Below, piece by piece: positions 23,776 to 34,900 of a DNA stretch of 64,000 nucleotides. How positions within the stretch are numbered: position 1 is the first letter of the stretch; each line of letters starts with the position of its first letter. The translations under genes and the position numbers were made by a program. Source of the stretch: Phallusia mammillata (taxonomy: Eukaryota > Chordata > Ascidiacea > Phlebobranchia > Ascidiidae); NCBI GenBank assembly GCA_003260075.1, contig QLIY01000414.1, positions 14,061 through 78,060 on the forward strand, in the 5' to 3' direction. Under the pieces are notes generated by a model. That model had not been told where the DNA came from, searched no databases, and saw only the letters and a list, made by a program, of their open reading frames with translations.

Positions 23776-24794
23776 AAAGAGAAACAAAATACTGAAAAAT
23801 GGTTTTAACTTTTCACATTTCTATTTAGCCTGGAAATGAATATGCTCGGGCAAAATAAACTTAATAACTAAAAATCTTTGGGAAACACTGGTTTAAAGAA
23901 TCCCGGTGTACGGTGATTTCCCCAAACCCACTTACCCCCCAAAACCTCTCTTCACCCATTACCGGAATCCGGATATACTTACCCAATTGATACACCGTAC
24001 CACAACCAGAATTTTGGCTCCCTGTCGATAGTTCCACAAACCACCCAAGGCCAGCCCCCTAAATTACCCCTAAAACAGGAAAATTTGGGTCGGAAAAGAC
24101 GAAATAAAGACCTAGCGGACGTTTTAAGGCCGATCATTTGTCGAGTTTCGGATTTCTAATTTCTCGACCCCATTGTTCGAGTTTGAATTGATTCCACCCC
24201 TCATTGTTCAGGGGCACAAATGGGGTAATTGGTTGCGACATGGAATCTTGATGGGGTTCAGGGGCCACCAGGGTACTTCACCGGTAAATTTTGATCACTT
24301 TATGATGTCACAAACACCGGACGCTCTACTTTGCCTCAAGTGGCGACGTTTGTAAGTTGTCGAAGGAATTTTCGTGTTCGCGGTTCAACGGGTTTCAGAA
24401 CTCAAAGCGCGACTTTATAATTACGTTCTACAATTTAGAACCTTCCTACAACGAAAAAGTAAAGGTCAATAGTTCTAGTTTGACTATGATATAAATGCTG
24501 CAAAATCAAAGTAAAAGCAATAAAAATGCTGCGCTTATTGAAAAATGCTGTACAAAAAAGTATTGGCTTGTGTTATTGCATTGCTTTACTTGGTGTAATG
24601 ACGTTAATTTATTCACAGTGTATCATTTACTTCGTCAAATAAATTGACAGAACAATTTCACTTTTTTGAATTTACACCTTCGTTACGTCACAGTTACGTA
24701 GTGAACATACGTCATTTCCGTTCATTAATATGGTGTTGTTGCCGGACATCAGATGTTATCACCCTATGTGGTTTTATAAGAACGATTTTGTACG

Positions 24795-25002
24795 GCCGGG
24801 TCGGCAACTGTTTTTTTTTTATTACGGACCGTTTTTGAAACTGAAATTTATCGCGGACCGGCGTTCAAAAAAAAAAACTACAAATATTTAGCAAAGAAAA
24901 CGACTAAATTAGTTCATTATTCCCTGAATATATGGACAAAGTGTTTTAAAGCTTTTAACTTAAAAAAATATACGATCCGGCGGTTGCCGACCACTGGTGT
25001 AA
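24795..25002. mobile_element. hAT-like MITE with GGTCGGCAAC ends
   Basis: Left CGGCCGGGTCGGCAACTG and right GGCGGTTGCCGACCACTGG are inverted; the interior contains CGGACCG words. About 208 bp. Confidence 0.5.
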
Positions 25003-25887
25003 GAGACGTCGAAACGTCGTTGAGTTGATAAATGCCAGTTGATTAAAATAAAAAGTTGATTATTTCCATTCATTTTTTATAGCAAAAAATTAAAACATAA
25101 TCTCAGACAAGCTTCGTCAATCATAAGCAGAAAAAATCTTGGACCCACTCCTCCCAGGTGTATGAAAGCGGATTATGACGTAACAGGCATTACGCTCGCG
25201 TAACTTTTCTTTACGCTCGGATGAACAATGCAACGAATTTTGATAAAAGTCCGATATCAGGTGAAACGGCTGCCGAGGGAATTCAGCTGCTTGTTACGTA
25301 ACAAAACATGATTTATGACGATGACAAACACATTTGTTGCGTAATATTGTATTTGCGTTGCAGGAAAGGTTGAGGCCAATACATTAATACTGAGATAAAC
25401 ATTAAAACATAATATTTAGTTTCAAAGTTTTTTGCATTCACTTTTAAATAATAAATATACAACTAAAGATTCCTAACAAAACTGCGTTGTTTAAAGCGCA
25501 AACAATAACAACAATTCAACGATCCAATTTAATTGTAATGAAACAACAGGGCCTAGTGTTACGTCACAGAGGGCATTATTTCTGCACAAACGCGACTTGA
25601 TCTCGATAGCAAGAGTGAAGGTGAGTTCGTCTGTGTCTGTGACGAATATTAGTGGTAATAAATTGGCGGGGCAAAATCATTCGAATTCGGTTCGACCGCG
25701 ATTTCGGGTGTCGCCGCTCCAAACGCGCGATGCATTAATAATGAAACGGGCCCGCGCGATCACGAATTTCACCGTGTGACGTTAATTCACCCCCCACATG
25801 ACACAGCCTGCTAGTGGGGAGGGGGGCGATAGTGGAGGGCCGTCCCCCCACAGCCATCGCGCGCAATCGCACCTGGGCCGCATAAAT

Positions 25888-25960
25888 GGGGGGAATTGAA
25901 TCGCGTCCGATTTTCTGCCTTGCACTTGCACCGGGCGCGATGATGTAATCAATAGTTTTC
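25888..25960 (-). repeat. 73-bp perfect inverted repeat, right arm
   Basis: Reverse complement of 23703-23775, 2112 bp apart. It lies at the end of a GC-rich patch (25.58-25.96 kb) with mixed CG-rich words, possibly a regulatory element. Confidence 0.95.
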
Positions 25961-27003
25961 GAATATTTGTGACGCTTTCACTCAATCCGTCTCGTACAGG
26001 TTATTATATCGTGGTGAAAAATACTTTGTGAAAATGTGAAAAATGTTTTTGTGAAGATGTACTCATAAGTTACGAACGAAATTAATAAAGTTTCGGGAGG
26101 TTTTGTTTTTGTCCAAAAAGTTATTTTGTATCTCAGATTTAAAAGTTGCATCGACATTTTTAATGTTCTTGTTTAATTTTAATTTCATTTTGTAGATATG
26201 AGTCGCATTATTATGCATTTAATCCTTGCACAATGAAAAAATTTAAAAAACTTTTATCTTAAGCTCTATTATTTTAATTTTATAATTAGGCTTGTAAAAC
26301 CGTGTGTGGGTCACAAAACTAGGTAAAAAAAAATTAGCCATTTAACAAATCTTAGCCATTTTATCCAATAATTATGTTAAGAAATATGTCATTGTGTTCG
26401 ACAGCAATTTCTCCAGCAAACATGTTCCACACTAGAGCTTGCTATTCTTTGAAACAATGCGTGTTTGTTTCACAACAAGCGTATAGAATAAGGGCAATGA
26501 AGTAAGATTATTGTAAAACTTTATTCGAACCACGACAGGAAATAGTTTGAAAAACACTGAAAAGCGAAAAACATATTTTTTTACCCCCCCCCCCCTTCAA
26601 TGCATTTTATACCAAACTTTTTTTACATGTTAGATCAGCTATTTAAGCTAGTTAAGGGGGAGGAGGCAAAGTTAGGGGCGCATTAAGCGTTATGCACTGC
26701 TGCACAAAGAAGAATTCGGCTGATGAAGTAGCTTGGGCCGATCCCGAAAATAACTTTTGTTTTGAGGCCAAACACAGATACGAGGCCGACAGCACTTTGA
26801 CCGGCAACACACAGGTACAGGTTGTTACGCAATGACGTACAGGGGGGCGTGTTTAAGATTGTTTTCCGATATGTTGCGTAACAATCGCTGCATATATTGA
26901 TAAAAGCTTGTTTGTGATGTAATAATGTGTATCTAAGGTTTCAATGCTGTTTCGCGAAGCCAGACATGAAAATATTTTTGTAACAACCAATGATCGAATC
27001 ACC

Positions 27004-27782
27004 CGGGTTTAAGCGATTAAACCATCGCTGCACGGGCGGTATTTCGGCTTTCTATTAAAATGGCGCTTTTACTATCGTCGAGACTTTGACATTGAAATGA
27101 CCTTCGCGGTTGAATTTTGACTACGGTTATGATATATTTTTTACATAATGATACAAGCAAAGGTCACCGCTGTGGCATTGAAATAATCTGTAACATTTTG
27201 CACACACAAAAATACAAGCAAGCTTTTACGCAGTTCATAACGGCGATTATATCCAAACAATGGTAATATAACTTATATACTATATGCTTCTATCGTAACC
27301 ACTGAGTTGATAAGTTTCTTGGCAGTGAAATTAAAAATTATATACACCACCCATTATTATGTTCTATGCCATTTTTATCGCGTCTTACAGACACCACACG
27401 GTTATTTAACTTCGCAATAAATCTTTACCTGTTTGTCTAAGTAGGTATCCATTTGAAAATGATCTCGCACCTATTGTTGCAATTGACGATTATTATTCCT
27501 ACAATTATCATTACTTACAACCAATAGAAATGCAGCATTCCCGCGCCCCTAGAAACAATCTCCACCCCTGACTGAGCAGATGTGTACAACTTTTAACCCG
27601 TGGTCCAAATTCGATTGATTAAATTATGGCCAAAGAGAGGTTTGGGTTTTGAGTGAGGCCTGTTAAACTATGCCATTGCAGTGCTAGCAAGCGATCCCCA
27701 ATGTTTTGAATATTTTCTGCAGTCACAGTTAGCTTAATATAAGCTAGTTTTACACGCAACAAAGTGAACATGTGATAAGTAA

Positions 27783-27847
<65 letters not shown>

Positions 27848-28592
27848 TTGGATTTCAAAAGTACTGGCAAACGAGTCCAATTATTACAAATTTTTTAGCT
27901 GATTAATGCGCCTGATTCTAGTTTTCTGCTCCCCCCCCCCGTTTAAGCGATTAAACCATCGCTGCACGGGCGGTATTTCGGCTTTCTAATAAAATGGCGC
28001 TTTTACCTTCGTCTCATGTACTACATGCATCTATCGTACCCACTGAGTTGATAAGTTTCTTGGCAGTGAATTTAAAAATTATATACACCACCCAATATTA
28101 TGTTCTATGCCGTTTTTATCGCGTCTTATACAGACGCCACACGGTTATTTAACTTCGCAATAAATCTTTACCTGTTTGTCGTACTAGGTATCCATTTGAA
28201 AATGATCTCCTACAATTATCATCACTTACAACTAAAGGAAATGCAGCATTCCCGCGCCCCTAGAAACAATCTCCACCCCTGACTGAGAACCTATGGTATA
28301 CAGCAGATGTGTACAACTTTTAAGCCGTGGTCCACGTTCGATTGATTAAATTATGGCCAAAGAGAGGTTTGAGTTTTGAGTGAGGCCTGTTAAACTATGC
28401 CATTGCAGTGCTAGCAAGCGATCCCTAATGTTTTGAATATTTGCTGCAGTCACAGTTAGCTTATTATAAGATAGTTTTACACGCAACAAAGTAAACATGT
28501 GATAAGTAAAAGTACTGGCAAACGAGTCCAATTATTACAAATTTTTGAGCTGATTAATGTGCCTGATTCTAGTTTTCTGCTATCTGGCAAAA
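27004..28592. repeat. Duplicated block, two haplotype-like copies
   Basis: 27004-27930 and 27941-28592 are the same sequence with substitutions and indels, joined by C10 (27931-27940). Copy 2 lacks about 200 bp present in copy 1 (about 27079-27270). Copy 1 carries a 64-C run (27784-27847) where copy 2 reads straight through GATAAGTAAAAGTACTGG. Confidence 0.9.
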
Positions 28593-28662
28593 TGTGGCTA
28601 GAATCAAATACAAATTTTACTTGTAGTTAAGCATTTTTGGTAAGAAACAAAGCAAAATCACT

Positions 28663-28663
<1 letters not shown>

Positions 28664-28709
<46 letters not shown>
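28664..28709. repeat. Poly-C run (46)
   Basis: Homopolymer at the edge of duplicated blocks; presumed join artefact. Confidence 0.8.
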
Positions 28710-28845
28710 ACCCCTGAGTTATAGGAATGCGCGACCCTGAGTTGTCGGGCCGGGTGTAGTCTTTTTAATAAACGAACTTGATTCAGGCCTGTGATTCAAA
28801 CTTTCAGGGCTAAACAGCCTTCACAAAAACGATTTGCAAATTTGC

Positions 28846-29485
28846 AAACCCATGAATTCAAAAACGATTTGCAAACCCATGGGTTAGGTATGTGCTTCAG
28901 GCTTCTAATCTGCGGTAAATAAACTGTGCGTCCGGTGCTATGTTTGTGAGATCTAGAAAGGCGGCTACCTTTTTAATGGCCGCTGATTAATATGTATTTA
29001 GCCCATCAGTGTTAACGGTTTCATACACCTCTGTACTTTGAACACTGGTAATATTGACTACTTAATCTCTAGAAGATATATAATTTAGTGCAATTAATAA
29101 ATTTAACAATTAAAAATACGTTTTGGCATTTAGTGTAAATATTTAAGAATAAGTCGAACCCCCCCCCCTTTGCAAACCCATGAATTCAAAAACGATTTGC
29201 AAACCCATGGGTTAGGCCTGGGCTTCAGGCGTCTACTCTGTGAAAAACAAACTGTGCGTCCGGTGCTATGTTTGTGAGATCTAGAAAGGCGGCTACCTTT
29301 TTATTGGCAGCTGATTAATATGTATTTGCCCATCAGTGTTAACGGTTTCATACCCCTCTGTACTTTGAACACTGCTCATATTGACTACTTAATCTCTAGA
29401 AGATATATAATTTAGTGCAATTAATAAATTTAACAATTAAAAATACGTTTTGGCATTTAGTGTAAATATTTAAGAATAAGTCGAA
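28846..29485. repeat. Duplicated block around C10 at 29159-29168
   Basis: 28846-29158 and 29169-29485 are near-identical (both contain GGTGCTATGTTTGTGAGATC and GAAAGGCGGCTACCTTTTTA) with scattered substitutions, as expected of two alleles. Confidence 0.9.
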
Positions 29486-29589
29486 TAAAAATTTTTCTAT
29501 AAAGAGGTGCGGCTCGCGAACTTATAATTAAGTAACAAAAGTTACATAAATCCCCTGTGCTACAAAAATAATAAAACAAAACAACCCAC

Positions 29590-29937
29590 CTTATCGGCTT
29601 GACGAAGACAGTCGATTCTCCGAATCTTCCCCTTCTGGTCCGGATTAGAAAGAATGCAACACACCGATTTTTTCCCGGTGATCGTCAACACAAAGTCCTC
29701 TCTGTATTCAGGCCGGATGTCTTTCCGGAGTTTGGCGAGAAGTCGCGATGCCCACTTCTGTTTCACTTCCGGTTTTTCACGCAGTAGTTCTTCCTTCACC
29801 GCTCGCTCTTCAGTCGGGCTCATTCGTTTTTCGTGTTTCTTGAAATATTTCCGTTTTCTCGCTTGCAGGTTGAACCAGGTGTAAGCGAAACTCTTCACGT
29901 GCGGCATCAAGGCTTCGATGAAAGGATGGAACTCGTC
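29590..29937 (-). CDS. NFI: NFI exon 2: first two thirds of the DNA-binding domain
   Basis: Encodes 116 residues, [14 protein letters not shown]... to ...IDCLRQADK, near-identical to the vertebrate NFI DNA-binding/dimerisation domain. It includes the hallmark segment [16 protein letters not shown], the basic KKHEKRM, the [19 protein letters not shown] block and the conserved cysteines of [11 protein letters not shown] and RIDCLRQ. The fold is related to the SMAD MH1 domain. The acceptor is CCACAG|GAC and the donor GATAAG|GTGGGT, both phase 0. In vertebrates this region and the next exon form one 532-bp exon 2. Here an intron of about 10.6 kb splits it between K and V of DKVWRLD, so the two halves total 535 bp. 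This is the most secure coding call in the window. Confidence 0.98.
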
Positions 29938-30710
29938 CTGTGGATTTGAGAAGAAATATGTAAATATTTGTGTCATTTAAAAAATTAAAATTCTCTTGAG
30001 AGTCTATTTGAACAAGACGGAAAGTGACGATGCCCTAATAGGCGAAATTAATATTCGCTGATCGTCTGCTGCTCCAGTATATTTTGTATCTCTTAAGCAC
30101 TTTTTAGGATTTGCAAAAGGTTTATTTGCACTTACTGGCTCATATTGAACACTGGTTATCGTTAACAAAATGTAACATTTGAAAACATGTTTTTGTAATT
30201 TAGTTAGTTTATTGAAAAAATTAGTCGGTGGTTCGTCGTATATTTTGTAAGCTTTAACTTTTGTTGTTGTTGTTTGGCCAAAATAACGAAGAAACAGTGA
30301 CGTTTTTTTATCAGAATCCGTCAGCACAAAACCTTTCTCAAAAAAGAGACATAAATTTCCCTTTGTTTTTTTTATCCTGCAACTTGTTTGTTGAGACTTT
30401 GATTGAAGTGGTGATGCTTTTTATGACGAAACCACGGTTTTAATGATTGACTGTACAGCTACCCCCCCCCCTTGTTGAGACTTTGATTGAAGTGGTGATG
30501 CTTTTTATGACGAAACCACTGTTTTAATGATTGCCTGTAGAGCTTAAAACTGTTGACTGCAAAATTGACTTTTGATAATAAGTGTATGATAAACAAATCC
30601 TCCTACGATTTTCAGGGTTTGCAACAAATATGTTCTTAACATAGTGATATAAATTCCAGGGATCTAAAATGGAGAGCAACTTATTGGTTCAGAATTTGAT
30701 TGACAGCTAC
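29938..30710 (-). other. NFI intron 1 (773 bp)
   Basis: Non-coding. 30388-30461 is repeated at 30472-30545 across C10 (30462-30471). Polypyrimidine before the exon 2 acceptor is moderate (TTCTTCTCAAATCCACAG). Confidence 0.85.
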
Positions 30711-31748
30711 CTGAATAGAACAAAACGAATAGGGAGGGGTGTCGTAAGCTAACATGGCTTGGGCGGTGGACGGACAAATCCCAGGGGCAGGGTTGCCTGG
30801 TTGGTGCCGGTGTCGGGGATATGGAAAAGCGTGAGAAGACGATCCGAAAGCGTCGGATGCGAGACGGGAAGAGCGGAAGTTATTGCTGCTCTGCATCGCG
30901 TTGTATCCTCCATGTTTATCTAACCCCGACTCTGCATACTGACTAGCGCCGGACACAAAAGCCGCTGGATTAGAGAGGAATTGTGGGTAGCGCTGAGCAG
31001 CGGCTGCGGCGGCTACAGCGGCCACGTTGAAATTATCTGAGTTCGCAGCCGAAGCTCCTAAGTTGCCGACAAAGTTGTGGAGGAACTGGGAGTGGCGAGG
31101 CTGCGGGAAGAAGACGCTCTGATGTTGATGAGGATGAAGCAGTTCACTTTCGTCCAGGGCGCAATCCGAGCGATTTCTCTGCGTCTCCTGGAAGAACTTG
31201 TTCCGAAACTCGGCAGCAGCGAGTACGGATTCGTCTACTGATGAGGAGTGAGGACGCGGACGTAAGGAGGAGTAGGGATCGTCTTTGAGACTCCAGGAGC
31301 GCTGGAGGTTATGCTGTCCGCCGCCGCCCCCCGCAGAGGAGTGGGAGTGATGATCCCCGGATGGAAAAATGGCGCCCGCTTCCACACTACCGGCGCTGTA
31401 ACTGCGCCGCACGGTGTCGTGGTGGCCCGCTGCTGTCAACTGGGGCCAAGAGGTCGGTTCCACGGGTTCCGACGCAGGGTGGCAGTCGTGAGCCGGAAGT
31501 TGGTACTCCGTGGGAACCAAACTTTGAGTTTGAGCGCGAGAGAAGGATGCTGCTGGCACGGACGAGGAATGGCGCCGTCCGATGATGCTGATTGGTCCAG
31601 CTAGAGAAATCTGGGCGTGGCGTGAGAAAGTATCCGCAGCGGCAGAGTCCGAGAGATCGTTTGTTTGACAGTTGGTGGTTGAGGCGAAATACTGGACAGA
31701 CGGGTTTGAACGCAAAGGGTCGGGGCAGAATTCAACAGTTGCGCTCAT
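30711..31748 (-). CDS. NFI: NFI exon 1: 346-residue N-terminal extension
   Basis: Open frame from the first ATG (31748-31746) after an in-frame TGA at 31787-31785, ending at a CAG|GTAGCT donor in phase 0. Exon 2 starts in phase 0, so ...YSFCSIQ joins directly to DEFHPF. This mirrors vertebrate NFI, where a short leader ...YSPLCLTQ precedes DEFHPF. The protein is Ser/His/Ala-rich and probably disordered. It has a five-glycine run near residue 143, an alanine-rich run near residues 247-257 and a histidine-rich patch near 206-212. Basic-directed kinase-like motifs occur: RRHSSS (about 59), RRSYSAG (about 114) and QRSWSL (about 150). Known NFI leaders are far shorter, so this extension is unusual. 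No folded domain is recognised. An upstream spliced or trans-spliced leader is possible. Confidence 0.8.
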
Positions 31749-31900
31749 CACACAAACAAGCAGACAAGCAGAATATTGTTTCTGTCACTTCGCTACAACA
31801 AACATTGTGTGTTTGTGACTACAACTGTTGCTACAATGAAATATAAAAGCGTTTGTATTCAATTCTTCAACACAAATATTATCTGTAGCCTTCTGAAGTT
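31749..31900 (-). promoter_or_regulatory. Putative NFI 5' UTR / proximal promoter
   Basis: Minus strand shows CTTTTATATTTC about 90 nt upstream of the ATG, a weak TATA-like word, and an in-frame TGA that fixes the ATG choice. No CpG-rich promoter or initiator is evident. An AG 3 nt into the frame (GATG AG|C) after a pyrimidine-rich tract could instead be an acceptor. Confidence 0.25.
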
Positions 31901-34900
31901 GTTTGTTCTTGTCGTTGTTTTTACTTTTCTGTATAAACCGTTACTGTAATATATTACAACCGTTTCTTTTTTAGCTTAAAATATTTTCGTTGTCCAAATA
32001 AAAAAACAGAACTTTAAATGCCAGCGGCGATACCAACATTTAATTCTATCTTGCAATATAAAAGAACAGACATGAGCTCATTGACTTCAATTAACGTAAC
32101 AAGACTTTCTACCTCAGCAAGATTGTAAAAGTTGTTCTTTAGTTAATACCACCAATATAGGTTTTTTTACAAGCGCACAAAAAAAACATGGCAAACCTCA
32201 AACAAAAATGCTTAAAAGTGCTCGAAACTCAATGAAATTGGGATGTAACAGATTTACAATAAATCTAGAAATCATTTCCTATTCTGTTACCATTCATGTA
32301 ACAATTTCCACCTTTCGTATTATGGTTAACTAACTGATTATAGCCTGGAAACAAACGTTTCTAACTTTGTGATATAAAAGATTCGCAATAACATAGCATG
32401 ACGAATCCCGCGTCAAATAGTTTGCGGCAAAGTGCTTTTAGTGCGAAACTAATTAAATCGTTCTTTTTCAACTATTGCCCACGAAAAACAAACATTGAAT
32501 AAATCACCTTATTTGGTTCAAAATTAAGCACTTGTTTATTGTACAGAAAGAAATAAGCCTCGTCAGAGTTGGATGATCCAAAATTAGGTTTTCAAATCGT
32601 TTTTTTCGGTTCCATGTTCCGTAAAACGTGTTTTAACGCAAGTCTGATGTTTTTCGCATAGTTCCTCTCGTATTTATTTATACTAGGAATGTTAAAACTA
32701 AGCACACGTAGATTCAACGTTATGATTGACACAGACGAGTAAGGACACGATCATACAACAAAGACACAAGCTGTTAACAACAGAAAAAACATAACTCTGT
32801 TGCAATAAGTCCTGATTTGAATTGCGCTATTCAGTATTTGTTACAGGATCTTTACGGCGAATAGTAGACATCATATGTCCACGACCACTGATTAAATGAG
32901 TATTTTTCTGTAAGAATAATTGACGAAAAGACAATGCTTTGTAATTTTATTGACTGATTCCGTTGGTTCGTTAATTATTCTTATTTTAAATGTCTTAGAA
33001 AGCTCGATTGTCATTCTGTCATTAGATTTATAAGACTGTGTGTTAGGTCGAAACAGTGTGCATTATTTGCAGCAAACTTATCCTATATTGGCCCGATGCT
33101 TTTATATTAATTGTCCTTATTTTTGGCTTGCTTCTCTTTGTATTGTTTTTGAACATAAAAAGCATTTAATCTACTTCATAGTATGTCATAAAATTACCAC
33201 AGTTACCCAACACATTAGGCAAGACATTGTTGAGCAAAATCAGCACGGTAATGTTTTTAGTTGGAAATCTAATTTATTGTAAAAAATGCAGGAGGAATAC
33301 AATAAATAAGTGACAATAAATATTGAAGAAGGTTTCTTTCAAGGGCATAACTTAATACAAAATAACAAAAGCTCTTTTAAACTTGTGGAATAATAAGTTA
33401 CTTTCTGGTATATCGCTGTCCTATATTAAATTTAGTTTACACTCCAAAGGCAACAACAAACACGACTTTTTAAAATACTTATCAATCGCAAATTGTAAAT
33501 TGCTTATTGATGTTTTGCTTGCGCAGCAGCGTAAAGTGGAATTTTTCAAAATCTTTCGACAAGCGCTTGCCCAAAGTCTCAAATGCAACTTAATTTATCG
33601 CCACAATAAGTGGAAAAAAAGAAAACCATCAGCAAAATAATCAGACTTGAAACCGAAGCTGGCATTTTAAAAACCGCGGATTAGATTTTTCATCTGTCTC
33701 GACGTAATTTTTAGCCGCAAGAACATACGGTTTCATTTCCAATCAGCCTCCATCGCCATTTTACTTAACTCTACTCTCAGCGAACAATGTTTAGTTGATG
33801 CAATACTTGTTTACGTTGGTTTAGTTTAACTTGAAAAAACAATTTGTAGCATACGTTGTAGGAATATAATAAATGTACTACAGCGTTGTTATATTTTTTG
33901 TTCTCATAAAACTAGAAGACTACATTTTCTTTTTTAAATATGTTTCGACCTATACCATGTTCAGTAAATAAAAAAATAATAATCTGTAAACTAGGTTACT
34001 GGAAGCTAGCTGGTAGTACCAAACGGATTAAATTAAGGACACTGGCATTACAGCTCTAAAAAAACGATTTTCTCCGCTAAAGCGAAGATTTATAATGTAA
34101 ACAAAACATACAACTTTTTCCCAACTCTTGTTAAAAAGATCTTACAGAACTTTTAAGCGTTTATAATTCCAGGCACATTCTTGTAAAATATATCTTCAAA
34201 TGCCAAAAACTGGTGTCCGCTTAAAAAAATAAAACGGCTGCAACTGGACAAATTCCTCTACACACTGCAAACAATCAATAACAATCAACGTCATTACGTA
34301 ATAAAGGGTAATTTTTCAAACAGCAACAACCGCTGAAGAAGCAGCAGTGATGGCTGGTTTCGGTCGAGAAGTTTTGACTGATAACTTCCAGTGCGCGTAA
34401 ACCGAGCCCTCGTGTACGTTGCGATTCAACTCACACTGATCGAAACACTTGAGATTGGCTGAGAACCAGGGGTGATAAATCAATCAGTGTCAAACATAAA
34501 GCCCCTTGAAACTTCACGTAAGCATCCATACATCACAGTGGCTTCATGCGTAGAATACAAAAAGCAATATGGCCGATCTAACCGTATGCTTCTTTTGCTA
34601 TGGCGTCAATTGCTACGAAACCATATATTTCAACATTGGATTATTAACAAATATGTTTCTATCAGGGAAAACACCAATCGTATTCTCCACTTTGTGCATG
34701 ACACCTTTTCAACGTTGCGCAGCTATTTTCGGCTTAGTAACTTTTTGATGTAATTTTGTTGCAATGTTTTCTAGCACCAAGATAAATAAACTCAATTCAA
34801 CAGAAAACTGCACATATAACTACTTTTACATGTTTTTATAACGTTTTTTTGAGGCTGATTAATTATTGTTACACAACCAAAAAATTAACAAAACGCAAAT

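Larger units (their letters stand above)
18943..29589 (-). other. NFI intron 2 (10.6 kb) inside the DNA-binding domain
   Basis: No exon recognised on either strand. Contains the scrambled contig cluster at 19.3-19.8 kb, several hAT-like remnants, a tRNA-like repeat at 21.13 kb, a GC-rich patch at 25.58-25.96 kb, an inverted 73-bp repeat and two large duplicated blocks (27.0-28.6 and 28.85-29.49 kb). 22.05-23.70 kb is plain AT-rich sequence in which I see nothing definite. Confidence 0.7.
3065..31748 (-). other. NFI: NFI (nuclear factor I / CTF) transcription factor gene, 11-exon model
   Basis: Whole-gene model joined by reading consensus splice sites on the minus strand. CDS exons from 5' to 3': 31748-30711, 29937-29590, 18942-18756, 18341-18246, 9083-9012, 8528-8393, 7812-7682, 6787-6698, 5547-5402, 3749-3554, 3222-3065. 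Lengths sum to 2598 nt (865 residues plus stop) and the phase is kept at all ten junctions. NFI proteins are dimeric nuclear DNA-binding factors that recognise the palindrome TTGGC(N5)GCCAA and activate or repress transcription through a C-terminal proline/serine-rich region. From the DNA-binding domain to the stop the model is about 519 residues, the usual vertebrate NFI size. An extra 346 residues precede the domain. Introns range from 331 bp to 10.6 kb. The family identity is certain. The last exon and the exact 5' end are inferred. Confidence 0.93.

Noticed and set aside
29599-29884. Plus-strand frames of 62 and 76 codons
   Set aside because: Antisense to NFI exon 2, whose minus-strand translation is unmistakable.
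31311-31846. Several plus-strand frames of 74-97 codons
   Set aside because: Antisense shadows of the GC-rich NFI exon 1.
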